Shown here in pieces: positions 7,998 through 16,702 of a DNA stretch of 33,291 nucleotides. The position numbers were made by a program, and so were the translations under genes. The stretch is from NCBI GenBank assembly GCA_036675025.1, contig JAKFFN010000328.1, forward strand, positions 1 through 33,291, given 5' to 3'. A model generated the notes under the pieces. It was not told the DNA's origin. It was given only the letters and a program-made list of their open reading frames with translations, and made no database searches. Each line of letters starts with the position of its first letter. Within the stretch, counting starts at the first letter, position 1. The stretch is from JAKFFN01 sp036675025 (GTDB taxonomy: Bacteria > Sumerlaeota > Sumerlaeia > Sumerlaeales > Sumerlaeaceae).

Positions 7998-8823
7998 GCC
8001 CACCGCCCACGATCGTTACCGTTTACCGCTGTCACGGCGCCTTAGTGGTCGCTGGCGGGTGCTTCCGGATTTCATTATTCTCGGTGCTCAAAAAGCGGGA
8101 ACTACCACGATTTACGACAACCTGGTGAAGCACCCCGACGTAAGGCCCTGTGACATCAAAGAGGTCCATTTTTTTGACCGCAACTGGGATAAGGGAGCGA
8201 ATTGGTACAGGGCGCATTTTCCTTTTACCGGAGAAATATCCGCGCAGCCGACCCAGCGTAACTGGATCACCGGAGAGGGATCGCCATACTACCTTTTTCA
8301 TCCTCTGGTTCCTGCCCGGGTGCATCAGCTTTGCCCTGAATCACGATTAATCGTGGTGCTCCGCGATCCCGTAGAGCGCGCCTACAGCCACTATCAGCAC
8401 GAAAAGCGGAAAGACCGGGAACCGTTAAGCTTTGAAGATGCCCTGGCCGCCGAAGAAGGGCGCCTGGCCGGGGAGGTCGCAAAGATTTTCGCCGATCCAG
8501 ACTACGGCAGTTTTGCCCATCAGCATTTTTCATATAAGGCGCGCGGTTACTATGCGGATCAACTTGAGGCTTGGCACAAACTCTTCCCGCGCGACCAGAT
8601 CCTGATCCTGGAAAGCCGTGAACTCAATCGCGACTTCCCCGGCACGTTTAGTCGCCTCTATGATTTTCTTGGCCTTCAGCAGATAGAGTTGCCCCAGCCG
8701 AAGCGCAGCAACGTTGGCAGCTACGAAAAAATGGGCGACGCTACTCGCGCCGCCCTGGTAGAACATTTCCGCCCTCACAATGAACGACTGTTCACCTTGC
8801 TCGGACGCAGATTCGACTGGTAA
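7981..8823 (+). CDS. PAPS-dependent sulfotransferase domain protein
   Basis: Cytoplasmic-type sulfotransferase (Sulfotransfer family), 280 residues, transferring sulfate from PAPS to a hydroxyl or amine acceptor. The 5'-phosphosulfate loop is GAQKAGTTT (35-43, Lys38 catalytic-type) and the 3'-phosphate site is LRDPVERAYSHY (127-138). The HFFDRNW region near 63 and the FLGL segment near 230 match bacterial members acting on carbohydrates or lipids. The chosen start is TTG 7981, with AGAGG about ten bases upstream, overlapping purK; in-frame CTG 8029 or GTG 8059 could be the true start, the latter just before the conserved DFIILGAQK. It converges with the next gene with only 9 bases between stops. 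The acceptor is unknown; purine genes upstream give no hint. Confidence 0.88.
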   Translation: MQQKAKPTAHDRYRLPLSRRLSGRWRVLPDFIILGAQKAGTTTIYDNLVKHPDVRPCDIKEVHFFDRNWDKGANWYRAHFPFTGEISAQPTQRNWITGEGSPYYLFHPLVPARVHQLCPESRLIVVLRDPVERAYSHYQHEKRKDREPLSFEDALAAEEGRLAGEVAKIFADPDYGSFAHQHFSYKARGYYADQLEAWHKLFPRDQILILESRELNRDFPGTFSRLYDFLGLQQIELPQPKRSNVGSYEKMGDATRAALVEHFRPHNERLFTLLGRRFDW

Positions 8824-8832
8824 GTATTTCAG

Positions 8833-11760
8833 TTAAGGTACGGGCGGCATGGTTCCAGTTTGGGTGCTCTGCCCACCCGCCAGTATCTGCTCAGCATTCA
8901 CCACACCTTCCGGCCCGGCCTGGATGCTGTAAATCACCCGGTCAGAGTTAAACCCGCATGTCAGCGGGAAACCGAAGACCGGATCTACGCCAGCCAGGTA
9001 GGCGTTACGAAGCTGCTTCACCGTTGTAAACGTGCCGCCGATGTAGACAGGCGAATCGGTGCTGGTAGCATCGACGCTATGCACGGCTGAATCCGTACGC
9101 GGATTCCAGCTGGTCAGGCTCACAGATGATGCGGAATCGCCCACCGTTACCGCTGCAACATTCTGACGAGCCGCGCCCATCACACTGTTAAACGAACCGC
9201 CGAAGTAAAGCCTGTTACCTAGTCGCAGCAGGCTATACACATACAGATCAACATCGATATCGAAATCCGGCCGAAGCGTAAGACCGCCGGTGGAACTGGC
9301 ATCAAACTGTGCCAGTCCGCGAATTGGTTGTTCGGCGATTTGAGAGAACACACCGGCGACGTACACATGAGTTCCGTCATAAAGGATATCCCGTACTGAC
9401 GCGTTCGGATTTGGGCCCACCGGTATGCCGGCGGTGCTGGTAGATGTTGCATCAGCCGTGGCCAGCCGAATTGCTGGAATCCCCGGGTCTGCGAAATTAA
9501 ACACCTGGGAGCCGATCCTGGTGAAATCGCCACCAAACATCACGTTGCCATTTACTACCTCAATCGCGCGCACTGCCGCATTGGCGCCGGGGGCGAAACC
9601 CAGAACGTCAGTTGTTGCACGGTCAAGTGCCCCGATGCGAGCGCGCGGCTCATTATTGATCCGGGTGAAATTGCCACCAAGAAGGATACGAGCGCCGTCT
9701 GCTTCCAGGGCATACACTGCACCGTTTACCGAGGGCGACCACCCTGTAAGTGTTGCAGTGGTGCCATTGATGGTGAAGGCGGCAATATTGTTCCGTGCGT
9801 TCCAGTTAGCGCCGTCCCATACTAGCGAGAACTCGCCGCCAACATAGGCCGTGGAGCCGACAGTCACGATTGAGTGTATGGTTCCATTAGTCGTGAACAC
9901 GGTCGGATCTATTGGATCTTCTGCCAATATTACGAAGTTCCGCGTGGTCTGTGTGGACCCGAAGTCATTAAAGGCTTGTACGGTCCACGTATGGGTACCT
10001 GGAGCCAGGCCCAGCGTCTGCGTTGTCAACAGTTCTGTTCCAGTTGTGGTACCGACAATAGTCGTATCCACGAGGACAGTATACGTTGTCGCGCCATCAA
10101 CCGCTTCCCAGCTGAAACCGCGCGGCTCAGCACAAGCCCTGTAGCCGTCTCCCGGAAAAATCAGAACCGGCGCATTCAGAACATTAAAGAATACCTCGGT
10201 GCCAGACGTGCAGGAGCCTTCGATATCGATCAGGTAAGAGTGCTGTCCCGGAGACAGGGGCCCCGGGATCGGGAACAGGGTTCCAGTAGTCGTTCCCTGG
10301 AATGTGCCGTCAAAGTAGATGATGTAGTTGAGATTCGCTGCCGGCTGTACCCATCCAATGAAATCGGCTGTGGTAACCGTCGTCTCGCCATCCGCGGGGA
10401 AGCTATCAATAACCTGCGGCGCGTCGTTACAGATCACATAGCATCCACCGCTAAAGGGCACATTGCTCACCAGGTTGCCGGTAAGATCCGTAATCGTAGT
10501 TGGTGCGTTGGCCTGCAGACAGAGCGAACCCGCTCCGCTTACGCCCGTCACAGTTACCGTAGTCTGGTTTCCGCTTGTGACTATCCCGGAGATTGTCCCG
10601 GTAACGCCGTTTAGGATGAGCGTAAGATCGCTGAGGGCCGGGTTCGTCACAGGCTCATTGTAGATAATAAAGAAGTTTACTGTAGTGGACGAAGTTGGGC
10701 TGGCATCCGCTGCAACGATGGCTACGATCTCAGGAGCGACAAGGTCCACATCATAGAACTCGCACGAAGCGCCGGTAGACGTCGTTGTGTTTCCGAACCC
10801 GTCTACTATTCCTGTCGGGTCCGTCAAATCCACGCCCAGCGTACCCTGACCCGTGATTGTATCAACCGTCACTATCCAGGTTTCCGGGGTTAATCCAGGG
10901 TCAACCGCAGAGATGTTTCCCGTTGTTCCGGCGCCGGAAATCGTGAAGTTGGAAATCTGCACGCCCGTAGTAGGCTCGTCAAATTCGACCAGGAAGCGCA
11001 CCGTCGTTGCGCTCGTAGGGTTGGCATCCAGACGCGTGATACAGACAAGCTGCGGACCAGTCTGGTCAATATCATACTGCTCGCCGCCGATGAAATCGGA
11101 AAACAGAGGGTTTCCCGCCGCGTCGATAATACTAGAAGTATCTGTCAGGTCCAGTCCGATAGTGCCCGAGCCGCTGATTCCCGAGACTGTAACCACCCAC
11201 GTCAGGTTATCCGCAGTAGATACCGAATCGGGCGTACCGCTCAGCGTACCACTGGGGGCAAAGTTGATGGTCCCTACGTTATAAACCGGCTCATCAAACA
11301 GGACTGCAAACGAAACCCTAGTCGCAGAGGTTGGCGTTGCATCAATCCTGGTTATGGAAACGACCCGCGGCTGAGTGTTATCTACCTGGTAAACGTCGCC
11401 CACTGCCGTATCTGCCAAAGCGCCGGAACCCCCGGTAATCCCCGCCGGATTTGACAGGTCTACACCGAGCGTGCCCGTACCGGTAACCCCGTCAACTGTA
11501 ACGGTCCAGGTCTGGTTGCCCGCGACCGGGGCCACAGCTCCAATGGTTCCCGCGGTGCCAGCGGCGTTTAGAGTAAAGTTAGACTGGGTTACCCCCGCAA
11601 CCGGCTCGCTGAAAACAACGTTCCATTGCAGACTTGGGTCATTCGTAGGGCTTGGGCCGGTAATATTAATACCGAGTATAGTTGGTTGGGCCAGGCCGCT
11701 GGAAACGGTAAATAGCAGACTTAGCACGAAAAGCAGGTGTTTTATCGGGCGAAAATTCAT
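8833..11760 (-). CDS. Large secreted protein: Ig-like repeats plus propeller-like repeat domain
   Basis: A 975-residue secreted protein. The ATG at 11760 (MNFRPIKHLLFVLSLLF...) is preferred over TTG 11772 because GAGG sits 6 bases before it and a clean signal peptide follows. Then come four Ig-like units of about 105 residues (about 26-133, 134-237, 238-344, 345-449), each with a PTSATxVxFxVxFDEPV-type strand and a GxGTLGVDLTDP-type strand. Two fibronectin-like units follow (about 450-530 and 531-616). The C-terminal 350 residues hold repeated blades (VYALEADGARILLGGNFTRI and variants such as LYFGGSFNSV), like delta-60/propeller repeats. No sorting signal or anchor is visible at the C-terminus. 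A cell-surface or matrix adhesin or binding role is plausible, but no catalytic motif is seen. The fourth Ig unit lacks the DLTDP element and carries extra cysteines. Confidence 0.85.
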   Translation of the reverse strand: MNFRPIKHLLFVLSLLFTVSSGLAQPTILGINITGPSPTNDPSLQWNVVFSEPVAGVTQSNFTLNAAGTAGTIGAVAPVAGNQTWTVTVDGVTGTGTLGVDLSNPAGITGGSGALADTAVGDVYQVDNTQPRVVSITRIDATPTSATRVSFAVLFDEPVYNVGTINFAPSGTLSGTPDSVSTADNLTWVVTVSGISGSGTIGLDLTDTSSIIDAAGNPLFSDFIGGEQYDIDQTGPQLVCITRLDANPTSATTVRFLVEFDEPTTGVQISNFTISGAGTTGNISAVDPGLTPETWIVTVDTITGQGTLGVDLTDPTGIVDGFGNTTTSTGASCEFYDVDLVAPEIVAIVAADASPTSSTTVNFFIIYNEPVTNPALSDLTLILNGVTGTISGIVTSGNQTTVTVTGVSGAGSLCLQANAPTTITDLTGNLVSNVPFSGGCYVICNDAPQVIDSFPADGETTVTTADFIGWVQPAANLNYIIYFDGTFQGTTTGTLFPIPGPLSPGQHSYLIDIEGSCTSGTEVFFNVLNAPVLIFPGDGYRACAEPRGFSWEAVDGATTYTVLVDTTIVGTTTGTELLTTQTLGLAPGTHTWTVQAFNDFGSTQTTRNFVILAEDPIDPTVFTTNGTIHSIVTVGSTAYVGGEFSLVWDGANWNARNNIAAFTINGTTATLTGWSPSVNGAVYALEADGARILLGGNFTRINNEPRARIGALDRATTDVLGFAPGANAAVRAIEVVNGNVMFGGDFTRIGSQVFNFADPGIPAIRLATADATSTSTAGIPVGPNPNASVRDILYDGTHVYVAGVFSQIAEQPIRGLAQFDASSTGGLTLRPDFDIDVDLYVYSLLRLGNRLYFGGSFNSVMGAARQNVAAVTVGDSASSVSLTSWNPRTDSAVHSVDATSTDSPVYIGGTFTTVKQLRNAYLAGVDPVFGFPLTCGFNSDRVIYSIQAGPEGVVNAEQILAGGQSTQTGTMPPVP

Positions 11761-11825
11761 TCCTGACCTCAACCGTTTCTATATGTATCGGTCAACCAGA
11801 AACCCCATTTTGCACGGCAAACAAT

Positions 11826-11845
11826 GCCCCGGTGCTGCCGGGGGC
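11826..11845 (-). repeat. GC-rich hairpin in the leader between fabI and the large secreted gene
   Basis: CCCCGG (11827-11832), loop TGCTG, CCGGGG (11838-11843), with a possible outer G-C pair across one bulged G. It lies about 66 bases upstream of the secreted protein's ATG on the minus strand. No clear T-run follows, so it is either a weak fabI terminator or a leader structure of the secreted gene. The rest of the 167-base gap shows only an A+T-rich stretch next to fabI. Confidence 0.45.
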
Positions 11846-11910
11846 GGTCAACTACACTTATTTTATAACAGACGGCGTAAACTGTCCCCTTGTTTCCGCG
11901 CTAAGGCATT

Positions 11911-11936
11911 ATATAAAAGGGGAGTTATTAAGCCCC
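11911..11936 (-). terminator. Weak candidate intrinsic terminator of fabI
   Basis: On the minus strand GGGG, a ten-base loop containing the fabI stop codon, and CCCC are followed directly by TTTTATAT. The stem is only four pairs, so termination would be inefficient; a TATAAT-like hexamer at 11908-11913 could instead serve as a -10 for the downstream gene, but no matching -35 is visible. Confidence 0.25.
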
Positions 11937-12704
11937 GGTTATATTAAATCCGCCATCCACGTAAATCACCTGGCCGGTTATCCCCGAGCTGCCGTCGCTA
12001 GCCAGGAACACGGCCGTCTGCCCAAGTTCCGGAGGTGTGCAGCTGCGGCCGAGGGGCGCCCGCTCTTCGTAGGTCCTGATCATTTTCGAGAAATCCGAAA
12101 TACCACGGGCGGCAAGGGTCTGCACAGGCCCGGCGCTGATGGCGTTCACACGGATCTTCTGCTTACCGAGGTCACTCGCCAGGTACCGAACCGAAGCCTC
12201 TAGGGCAGCTTTTGCCACACCCATCACGTTATAGTTCTCATATACGGCCACTGAACCGCGGAAGGTCATTGTCATAATGCTTCCGCCGTCTTTCATCAGT
12301 GGCAGCACCTCGCGCGTAACTGCTATCAGCGAGTAGGCGCTTACGTCGTGAGCGATCCGGAATGCCTCGCGGCTTGTCTGCACAAACGGTTCGGCCAGCG
12401 ATTCTTTCGGTGCAAACGCTATGCTGTGCAGCAGGATGTCTACTTTATCTGTGTTAGCCTTAACAAAATCAAAGAACGACGTGATCTCATGATCGTTAGT
12501 GACATCACATGGAGCAAGCAAAACATCGCTGCCAAATGCCTCCACAAGTTCTGCAACGTTGTCCTTAAGGCGTTCGCCCTGGTAGCTGAAAATGAGTTTG
12601 GCACCAGCATCGTACCAGGCCTGGGCAATAGCCCACGCGATACTGCGTTTGTTTGCTACGCCGAGGATGACGGCGGTTTTTCCTGAGAGTGGTTTATCCG
12701 ACAT
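11928..12704 (-). CDS. fabI: Enoyl-[acyl-carrier-protein] reductase (NADH) FabI
   Basis: Short-chain dehydrogenase of fatty acid elongation: reduces trans-2-enoyl-ACP to acyl-ACP with NADH. ATG 12704 (MSDKPLSGKT) gives 258 residues, the family's usual length; the TTG at 12716 only adds four odd residues. Motifs: cofactor loop GVANKRSIAW (15-24), CDVT (66-69), HSIAFAP (93-99), catalytic Tyr158 and Lys165 in YNVMGVAK, and the C-terminal VYVDGG-like end (VIYVDGGFNITGA). The residue equivalent to E. coli FabI Tyr146 is Phe148, as in mycobacterial InhA. No strong Shine-Dalgarno is seen. It is divergent from mnmG with about 119 bases between start codons, which must hold both promoters. Confidence 0.96.
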   Translation of the reverse strand: MSDKPLSGKTAVILGVANKRSIAWAIAQAWYDAGAKLIFSYQGERLKDNVAELVEAFGSDVLLAPCDVTNDHEITSFFDFVKANTDKVDILLHSIAFAPKESLAEPFVQTSREAFRIAHDVSAYSLIAVTREVLPLMKDGGSIMTMTFRGSVAVYENYNVMGVAKAALEASVRYLASDLGKQKIRVNAISAGPVQTLAARGISDFSKMIRTYEERAPLGRSCTPPELGQTAVFLASDGSSGITGQVIYVDGGFNITGA

Positions 12705-12823
12705 ATGCCATGGCAATCAACTTGCCGACGGCCTCTGTCGAGCAAAAAAGTGGCCAATTTGTGATTTTAAGTTGTCGAAGCCCGATTGTACAGGGTTTGG
12801 GTGGGTATTCCCATGACGGAATT

Positions 12824-14725
12824 ATGGCTGAACGTTACGACATAGTGGTGATTGGCGCAGGCCACGCCGGCTGCGAGGCGGCCTACGCGGCGGCCCGGAT
12901 GGGCGCGCGTACCCTTCTGCTCACCATGAACCTCGACCACATTGCGCTGATGAGCTGTAATCCGGCCATGGGCGGCCTGGCGAAAGGTCACCTTGTGCGC
13001 GAGATTGACGCCCTTGGCGGCGTGATGGGCATCGCCACTGACCAGAACGGCATCCAGTTCCGCATGCTAAACACCAGCAAGGGGCCTGCTGTGCGAGCAC
13101 CTCGCGCCCAGTGTGACAAGCGCCTGTATAGCCAGTGGATGAAGCAGTTCATGGAGAACGTGCCGAACCTCGACATGCTCCAGGGTACTGTTGAGAAGCT
13201 GATCTATAAATCTAACGGCTCCCGCCCTCAGATCACTGGTATTGAAATGGAATATGGAACGCGCATCGATTGCGGCGCCCTTATCATTACCACGGGCACG
13301 TTCCTCGATGGACTTGTTCACGTTGGCGACAAAACCTACTCGGCCGGGCGGGCAGGGGAGCGGAGCGCTGATGAGCTTTCCAGGAGTTTCCTGGACCTGG
13401 GCCTGCAGACAGGTCGACTGAAGACTGGCACACCACCGCGCTTGGATCGTCGCACCATTGATTGGACTGCCGTAGAAGAGCAGCCGGGGGATAACCCGCC
13501 GCAGCCTTTCAGTTACACCACCCGGCAGATCCCGCTGCAGCAGGTGCCTTGTCACATTACCTATACGAATGAGCGCACCCACGAGGTTATCCGGGCAAAC
13601 CTCGACCGCAGCGCCATGTATGGCGGCCACATCAACAGCGTCGGTCCACGTTATTGCCCCAGTATTGAAGACAAGTGCGTTCGATTTGCGGATAAGGATC
13701 GCCACCAGATCTTCCTGGAGCCGGAAGGCCTTACGACCAACGAGATTTACGTTAACGGCGTAAGCACGTCGCTGCCGGAAGACGTCCAGCGCGATTTCAT
13801 CCACACCATCCGCGGCCTTGAGCAGGCGAGGATCGTTCGCGTCGGCTATGCCATCGAATACACCTACGTACCGCCCAACCAGATTGCTTCGACCCTGGCA
13901 GTGAAGGATGTAGACGGCCTCTATCTTGCCGGGCAGATCAATGGCACTACGGGTTATGAAGAAGCTGGCGCCCAGGGTCTTATGGCCGGTGTTAACGCCG
14001 TGCTGAAGCTGCGCAACCAGGAACCTTTCAGCCTGGGTAAGGAAGAGGCGTACATCGGCGTTCTGCTTGATGATCTGGTGACGAAAGAACACCGTGAACC
14101 TTACCGGATGTTTACCAGCCGGGCAGAATTCCGCCTGTTGCTTCGGCAGGACAACGCTGACCTCCGCCTGACGGAGTATGCGCGCGCGCTGGGGCTGATC
14201 AGCGATGAATGCTACCGGGAGTTTGAGCGGTACCAGTCTGCCATCAATGGTGAGATCGACCGGCTAAAGAGCACCAATATCAAGCGGGCGGATGTTTCTG
14301 CAGAACTCGCGGCTAAGCATGGCCTTGATCAGCTGGCTTCAGGGATTCGCCTGGGCCAGTTGCTGGCCAGGCCGGAGTTTGACTACAGCACCATCGCCAA
14401 GCTAGGGTTCGGGACCAACTGGTCCGCGCTACTTGATGACCAACACCAGATTGATCGGGCCATTGAACAGGTGGAACTGGCTATTAAGTACGAAGGCTAC
14501 ATAGCCCGCCAGCAGGACCAGGTGACGCGTCATGCAAAGCTGGAGCATATGCATCTGCCCGTAGACCTGAACTATGATCTGGTCCACGGCCTTCGCAATG
14601 AGGCGCGTCAAAAACTGATTGCCATGCGCCCGGAGACTATCGGCCAGGCCAGCCGCATTGCGGGTGTGAATCCGTCAGATATATCTGTGCTCCTCATTCA
14701 CATGAAGGTACGGAAGGCGGCATAA
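12824..14725 (+). CDS. mnmG: tRNA uridine-5-carboxymethylaminomethyl modification enzyme MnmG (GidA)
   Basis: FAD- and NADH-dependent partner of MnmE that installs cmnm5/nm5 groups on wobble U34 of certain tRNAs. The ATG at 12824 (MAERYDIVVIG) gives 633 residues, close to the family's normal length; the open frame extends upstream to TTG 12689 but that part has no family similarity. Motifs: FAD loop GAGHAGC (11-17), catalytic-type Cys45 in MSCNPAMGGLAKGHL, LKTGTPPR, YCPSIEDK with the second conserved cysteine nearby, QINGTTGYEEAGAQG, and FTSRAEFRLLLRQDNAD. The C-terminal helical domain (YEGYIARQ and beyond, MnmE-binding in the family) is complete. lipB follows after 35 bases; no adjacent mnmE or rsmG is present. 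Confidence 0.97.
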   Translation: MAERYDIVVIGAGHAGCEAAYAAARMGARTLLLTMNLDHIALMSCNPAMGGLAKGHLVREIDALGGVMGIATDQNGIQFRMLNTSKGPAVRAPRAQCDKRLYSQWMKQFMENVPNLDMLQGTVEKLIYKSNGSRPQITGIEMEYGTRIDCGALIITTGTFLDGLVHVGDKTYSAGRAGERSADELSRSFLDLGLQTGRLKTGTPPRLDRRTIDWTAVEEQPGDNPPQPFSYTTRQIPLQQVPCHITYTNERTHEVIRANLDRSAMYGGHINSVGPRYCPSIEDKCVRFADKDRHQIFLEPEGLTTNEIYVNGVSTSLPEDVQRDFIHTIRGLEQARIVRVGYAIEYTYVPPNQIASTLAVKDVDGLYLAGQINGTTGYEEAGAQGLMAGVNAVLKLRNQEPFSLGKEEAYIGVLLDDLVTKEHREPYRMFTSRAEFRLLLRQDNADLRLTEYARALGLISDECYREFERYQSAINGEIDRLKSTNIKRADVSAELAAKHGLDQLASGIRLGQLLARPEFDYSTIAKLGFGTNWSALLDDQHQIDRAIEQVELAIKYEGYIARQQDQVTRHAKLEHMHLPVDLNYDLVHGLRNEARQKLIAMRPETIGQASRIAGVNPSDISVLLIHMKVRKAA

Positions 14726-14760
14726 ATTTCAGTCTGGCGATTCTGTCGAGCAATTTACTT

Positions 14761-15486
14761 ATGAGCAAACTTACAATACCAGAACAACCTCAGCAACTGC
14801 CAGCCTTTCAATGGTGGGGCACTATCGATTATGTGGCAGCCCTCGACCGCATGACCGTAGCTCACGCTTCCCGCGTGGCCGGCGAAATTTCCGACAGCTT
14901 TTTTTACCTCGAGCATCCGCCGGTGATTACCTATGGCCGCGCTACCCCCGCTACAGACATCAAGCCTACGGCCGGGGGCATTCCCGCGCGTGAAGTGCCC
15001 CGCGGCGGACTGGCCACGTACCATGCGCCGGGGCAGATGGTTGGCTATATCGTCATGGATCTTTCGAACCGGGCCAATGATGCACGGCCCGATATCCACG
15101 CCTATCTGCGCGCGATCGAGCTTGGGCTGATTGCGTTCCTAAACGATGCGTTTGACCTCAACGCCGGCCTTCGGGAAGGTTTTACCGGTGTCTGGACCAT
15201 CCCCACAGCCGATGCGCCTGCAGGGCGCAAACTTGCCAGCATCGGAGTCAACGCCCGCAAATGGGTAACCTCTCACGGGTTCGCCCTCAACATCCATCCC
15301 GACATGTCAGGTTTCGACCGTATCGTACCGTGCGGTATTACCGATGCGCCCATGACGTCCGTCGAAAAAGAACTGCAACTGGCAGGTCGCACGCTAGAAA
15401 TAAAGCCCATGGAGAACTGGGCGGGCCAGGCTCACAAACACCTTGTTAACGCACTCCAGAACGAAGGCTGGCTGGCTTTAGCTTAA
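14761..15486 (+). CDS. lipB: Lipoyl(octanoyl) transferase LipB
   Basis: Moves octanoyl from octanoyl-ACP to the lipoyl domains of 2-oxoacid dehydrogenase complexes and GcvH; LipA then adds the sulfurs. 241 residues, normal length. Motifs: EHPPVITYGR (51-60), RGGLATYHAPGQ (81-92, usual form RGGxxTYHGPGQ, here Ala in place of the second Gly), RKLASIGV with catalytic-type Lys157, HGFALNI, and PCGI with nucleophile Cys191. All catalytic residues are intact. It lies 35 bases after mnmG, probably co-transcribed. The matching lipA is about 2 kb away on the other strand. Confidence 0.97.
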   Translation: MSKLTIPEQPQQLPAFQWWGTIDYVAALDRMTVAHASRVAGEISDSFFYLEHPPVITYGRATPATDIKPTAGGIPAREVPRGGLATYHAPGQMVGYIVMDLSNRANDARPDIHAYLRAIELGLIAFLNDAFDLNAGLREGFTGVWTIPTADAPAGRKLASIGVNARKWVTSHGFALNIHPDMSGFDRIVPCGITDAPMTSVEKELQLAGRTLEIKPMENWAGQAHKHLVNALQNEGWLALA

Positions 15487-15610
15487 CCTGCCAGTCGGCA
15501 ATCGCATGGCTTAAAGGCGCCGTTAACTTGGCATTGTATGCGATAGATTCTTGCAATTACGCATTCCCGTCACAATTAAAGAGATAAATAGCTCACGGGG
15601 AGAACGAATC

Positions 15611-16435
15611 ATGGGTCTGATGTCCGCTGTACGCATTGTCGTTGCTGTGGTACTTTCGGGAGTCGTGGTTTTTGAGGCGCCTGCTCAAAGCATTGTCGTT
15701 ACTGATGAGAATCAAGTGCGCCACACTAACGGCGCCGCACCGGGGTTTCTCCCTGTGTCTACGTTTCCAGATACCCAGGTTAGTATAACCCAATCCATCA
15801 CGTATCGCATATACAACGATTCCCCGCTTCCTCTTACGATTTCCAATATCCAGACGCTCGGGCCTTTTCAGGTAACCACAGCCTATGAAACACCTGCCGA
15901 CTTGAACATTGAGCCATTCGGTACGACCTTCGCCACACTCCGGGCACGACCCGATGTTGCTGGCTCGTATAACATCCAGGTCACTATTACGAGTAACTCC
16001 ACCTTCGACTCAACCTTCGTCCTCAATCTTGAGATAAACGCGACGACTGAGGCGGTGCTAAGGCCGGACCTTGACATGAAGTTTTTCACAAACATAGCGG
16101 CCAAGTATAAGCCAAGACAGAGCATAATTGATCTCAAAATCAAAGGCGTTGCCAGCAACCTCGGCGAAGTCGCAACTACCGGTGATTCTTTCCTGGTCTA
16201 TCGGACTCACAAACGCTATTTCGATGATTCGGCAACGCTTTTAGGTATGGTCCCGATCAAGAAGCTGCCCCTCGCTAAGCCCGGTAAGCCTGCAAAAGCA
16301 AAGAAGGTAAAGTTTAAGGGCCAGACCGAAATCAGCGAAAGCACCATCTACCTGGTCTTGTTACCAGGCACAATGGATGACAGCGACTGGAGCAATAACG
16401 TCGCGAGTATGTTCTACAGGGTTGCGGTGCCCTAG
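15611..16435 (+). CDS. Secreted hypothetical protein with Ig-like beta-sandwich domain(s)
   Basis: 274 residues from ATG 15611, chosen because GGGGAG lies about 9 bases upstream and a signal peptide follows (MGLMSAVRIVVAVVLSGVVV, then FEAPAQS); an upstream TTG (15551) extends the frame but destroys the signal. Residues about 50-150 (YRIYNDSPLPLTISNI... FATLRARPDVAGSYNIQV) resemble the ASPM/SPD-2/Hydin or choice-of-anchor type of Ig domain. The C-terminal half, with GVASNLGEVATTGDSF and a final DDSDWSNNVASMFYRV, resembles CARDB-like domains. A lysine/proline-rich loop (KLPLAKPGKPAKAKKVKFKG) sits between strands. No catalytic motif; likely a cell-envelope or secreted binding protein. The 125-base gap before it shows no convincing promoter. 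Confidence 0.72.
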   Translation: MGLMSAVRIVVAVVLSGVVVFEAPAQSIVVTDENQVRHTNGAAPGFLPVSTFPDTQVSITQSITYRIYNDSPLPLTISNIQTLGPFQVTTAYETPADLNIEPFGTTFATLRARPDVAGSYNIQVTITSNSTFDSTFVLNLEINATTEAVLRPDLDMKFFTNIAAKYKPRQSIIDLKIKGVASNLGEVATTGDSFLVYRTHKRYFDDSATLLGMVPIKKLPLAKPGKPAKAKKVKFKGQTEISESTIYLVLLPGTMDDSDWSNNVASMFYRVAVP

Positions 16436-16480
16436 GCACGCAGAAGCCGGATGCGAGGTTGAAAGGTAAAAGTAGCGCTG

Positions 16481-16529
16481 GCGTTTGCCGACGAAGCCTC
16501 TCAATCAAGCACAACTCAGCGGCAAACGC
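16481..16529. repeat. 10-bp inverted repeat between the secreted protein gene and tRNA-Arg
   Basis: GCGTTTGCCG (16481-16490) and CGGCAAACGC (16520-16529) are perfect reverse complements 29 bases apart. Immediately to the right, GCGGG (16528-16532) and CCCGC (16544-16548) form a second small inverted repeat around a TTTT. The block lies between two convergent transcription units and may end transcription from both sides; the long loop makes this uncertain. Confidence 0.5.
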
Positions 16530-16575
16530 GGGTTAAGCATTTTCCCGCCTGAGATCAAACCCCGGTAGTAAAAGC

Positions 16576-16652
<77 letters not shown>

Positions 16653-16702
16653 ATACAGGTGATTCATTACTGGAATAAGCCGGTGTCAATTCAGGAGTTT
16701 TG

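Noticed and set aside
9874..10614. 246-codon plus-strand frame inside the Ig-repeat gene
   Set aside because: Lies opposite the repetitive secreted gene, whose repeat structure explains the long open shadow frames.
8833..11760. Repetitive DNA that might be a CRISPR or satellite
   Set aside because: The repetition is protein-level Ig-like and blade repeats of about 70-105 residues with diverged DNA; there are no short identical direct repeats with unique spacers.
12689..12823. N-terminal extension of mnmG from TTG 12689
   Set aside because: The added residues are unlike any MnmG, and ATG 12824 starts exactly at the family's N-terminus.
13067..14092. 341-codon open frame on the minus strand inside mnmG
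   Set aside because: It is a shadow of the strongly conserved mnmG frame; its translation has no domain, signal or composition of a real protein.
14997..15032. TGCCCCG/CGGGGCA arms inside lipB
   Set aside because: Arms are seven bases with a long spacer inside conserved codons (RGG and APGQ); expected from G+C-rich coding sequence.
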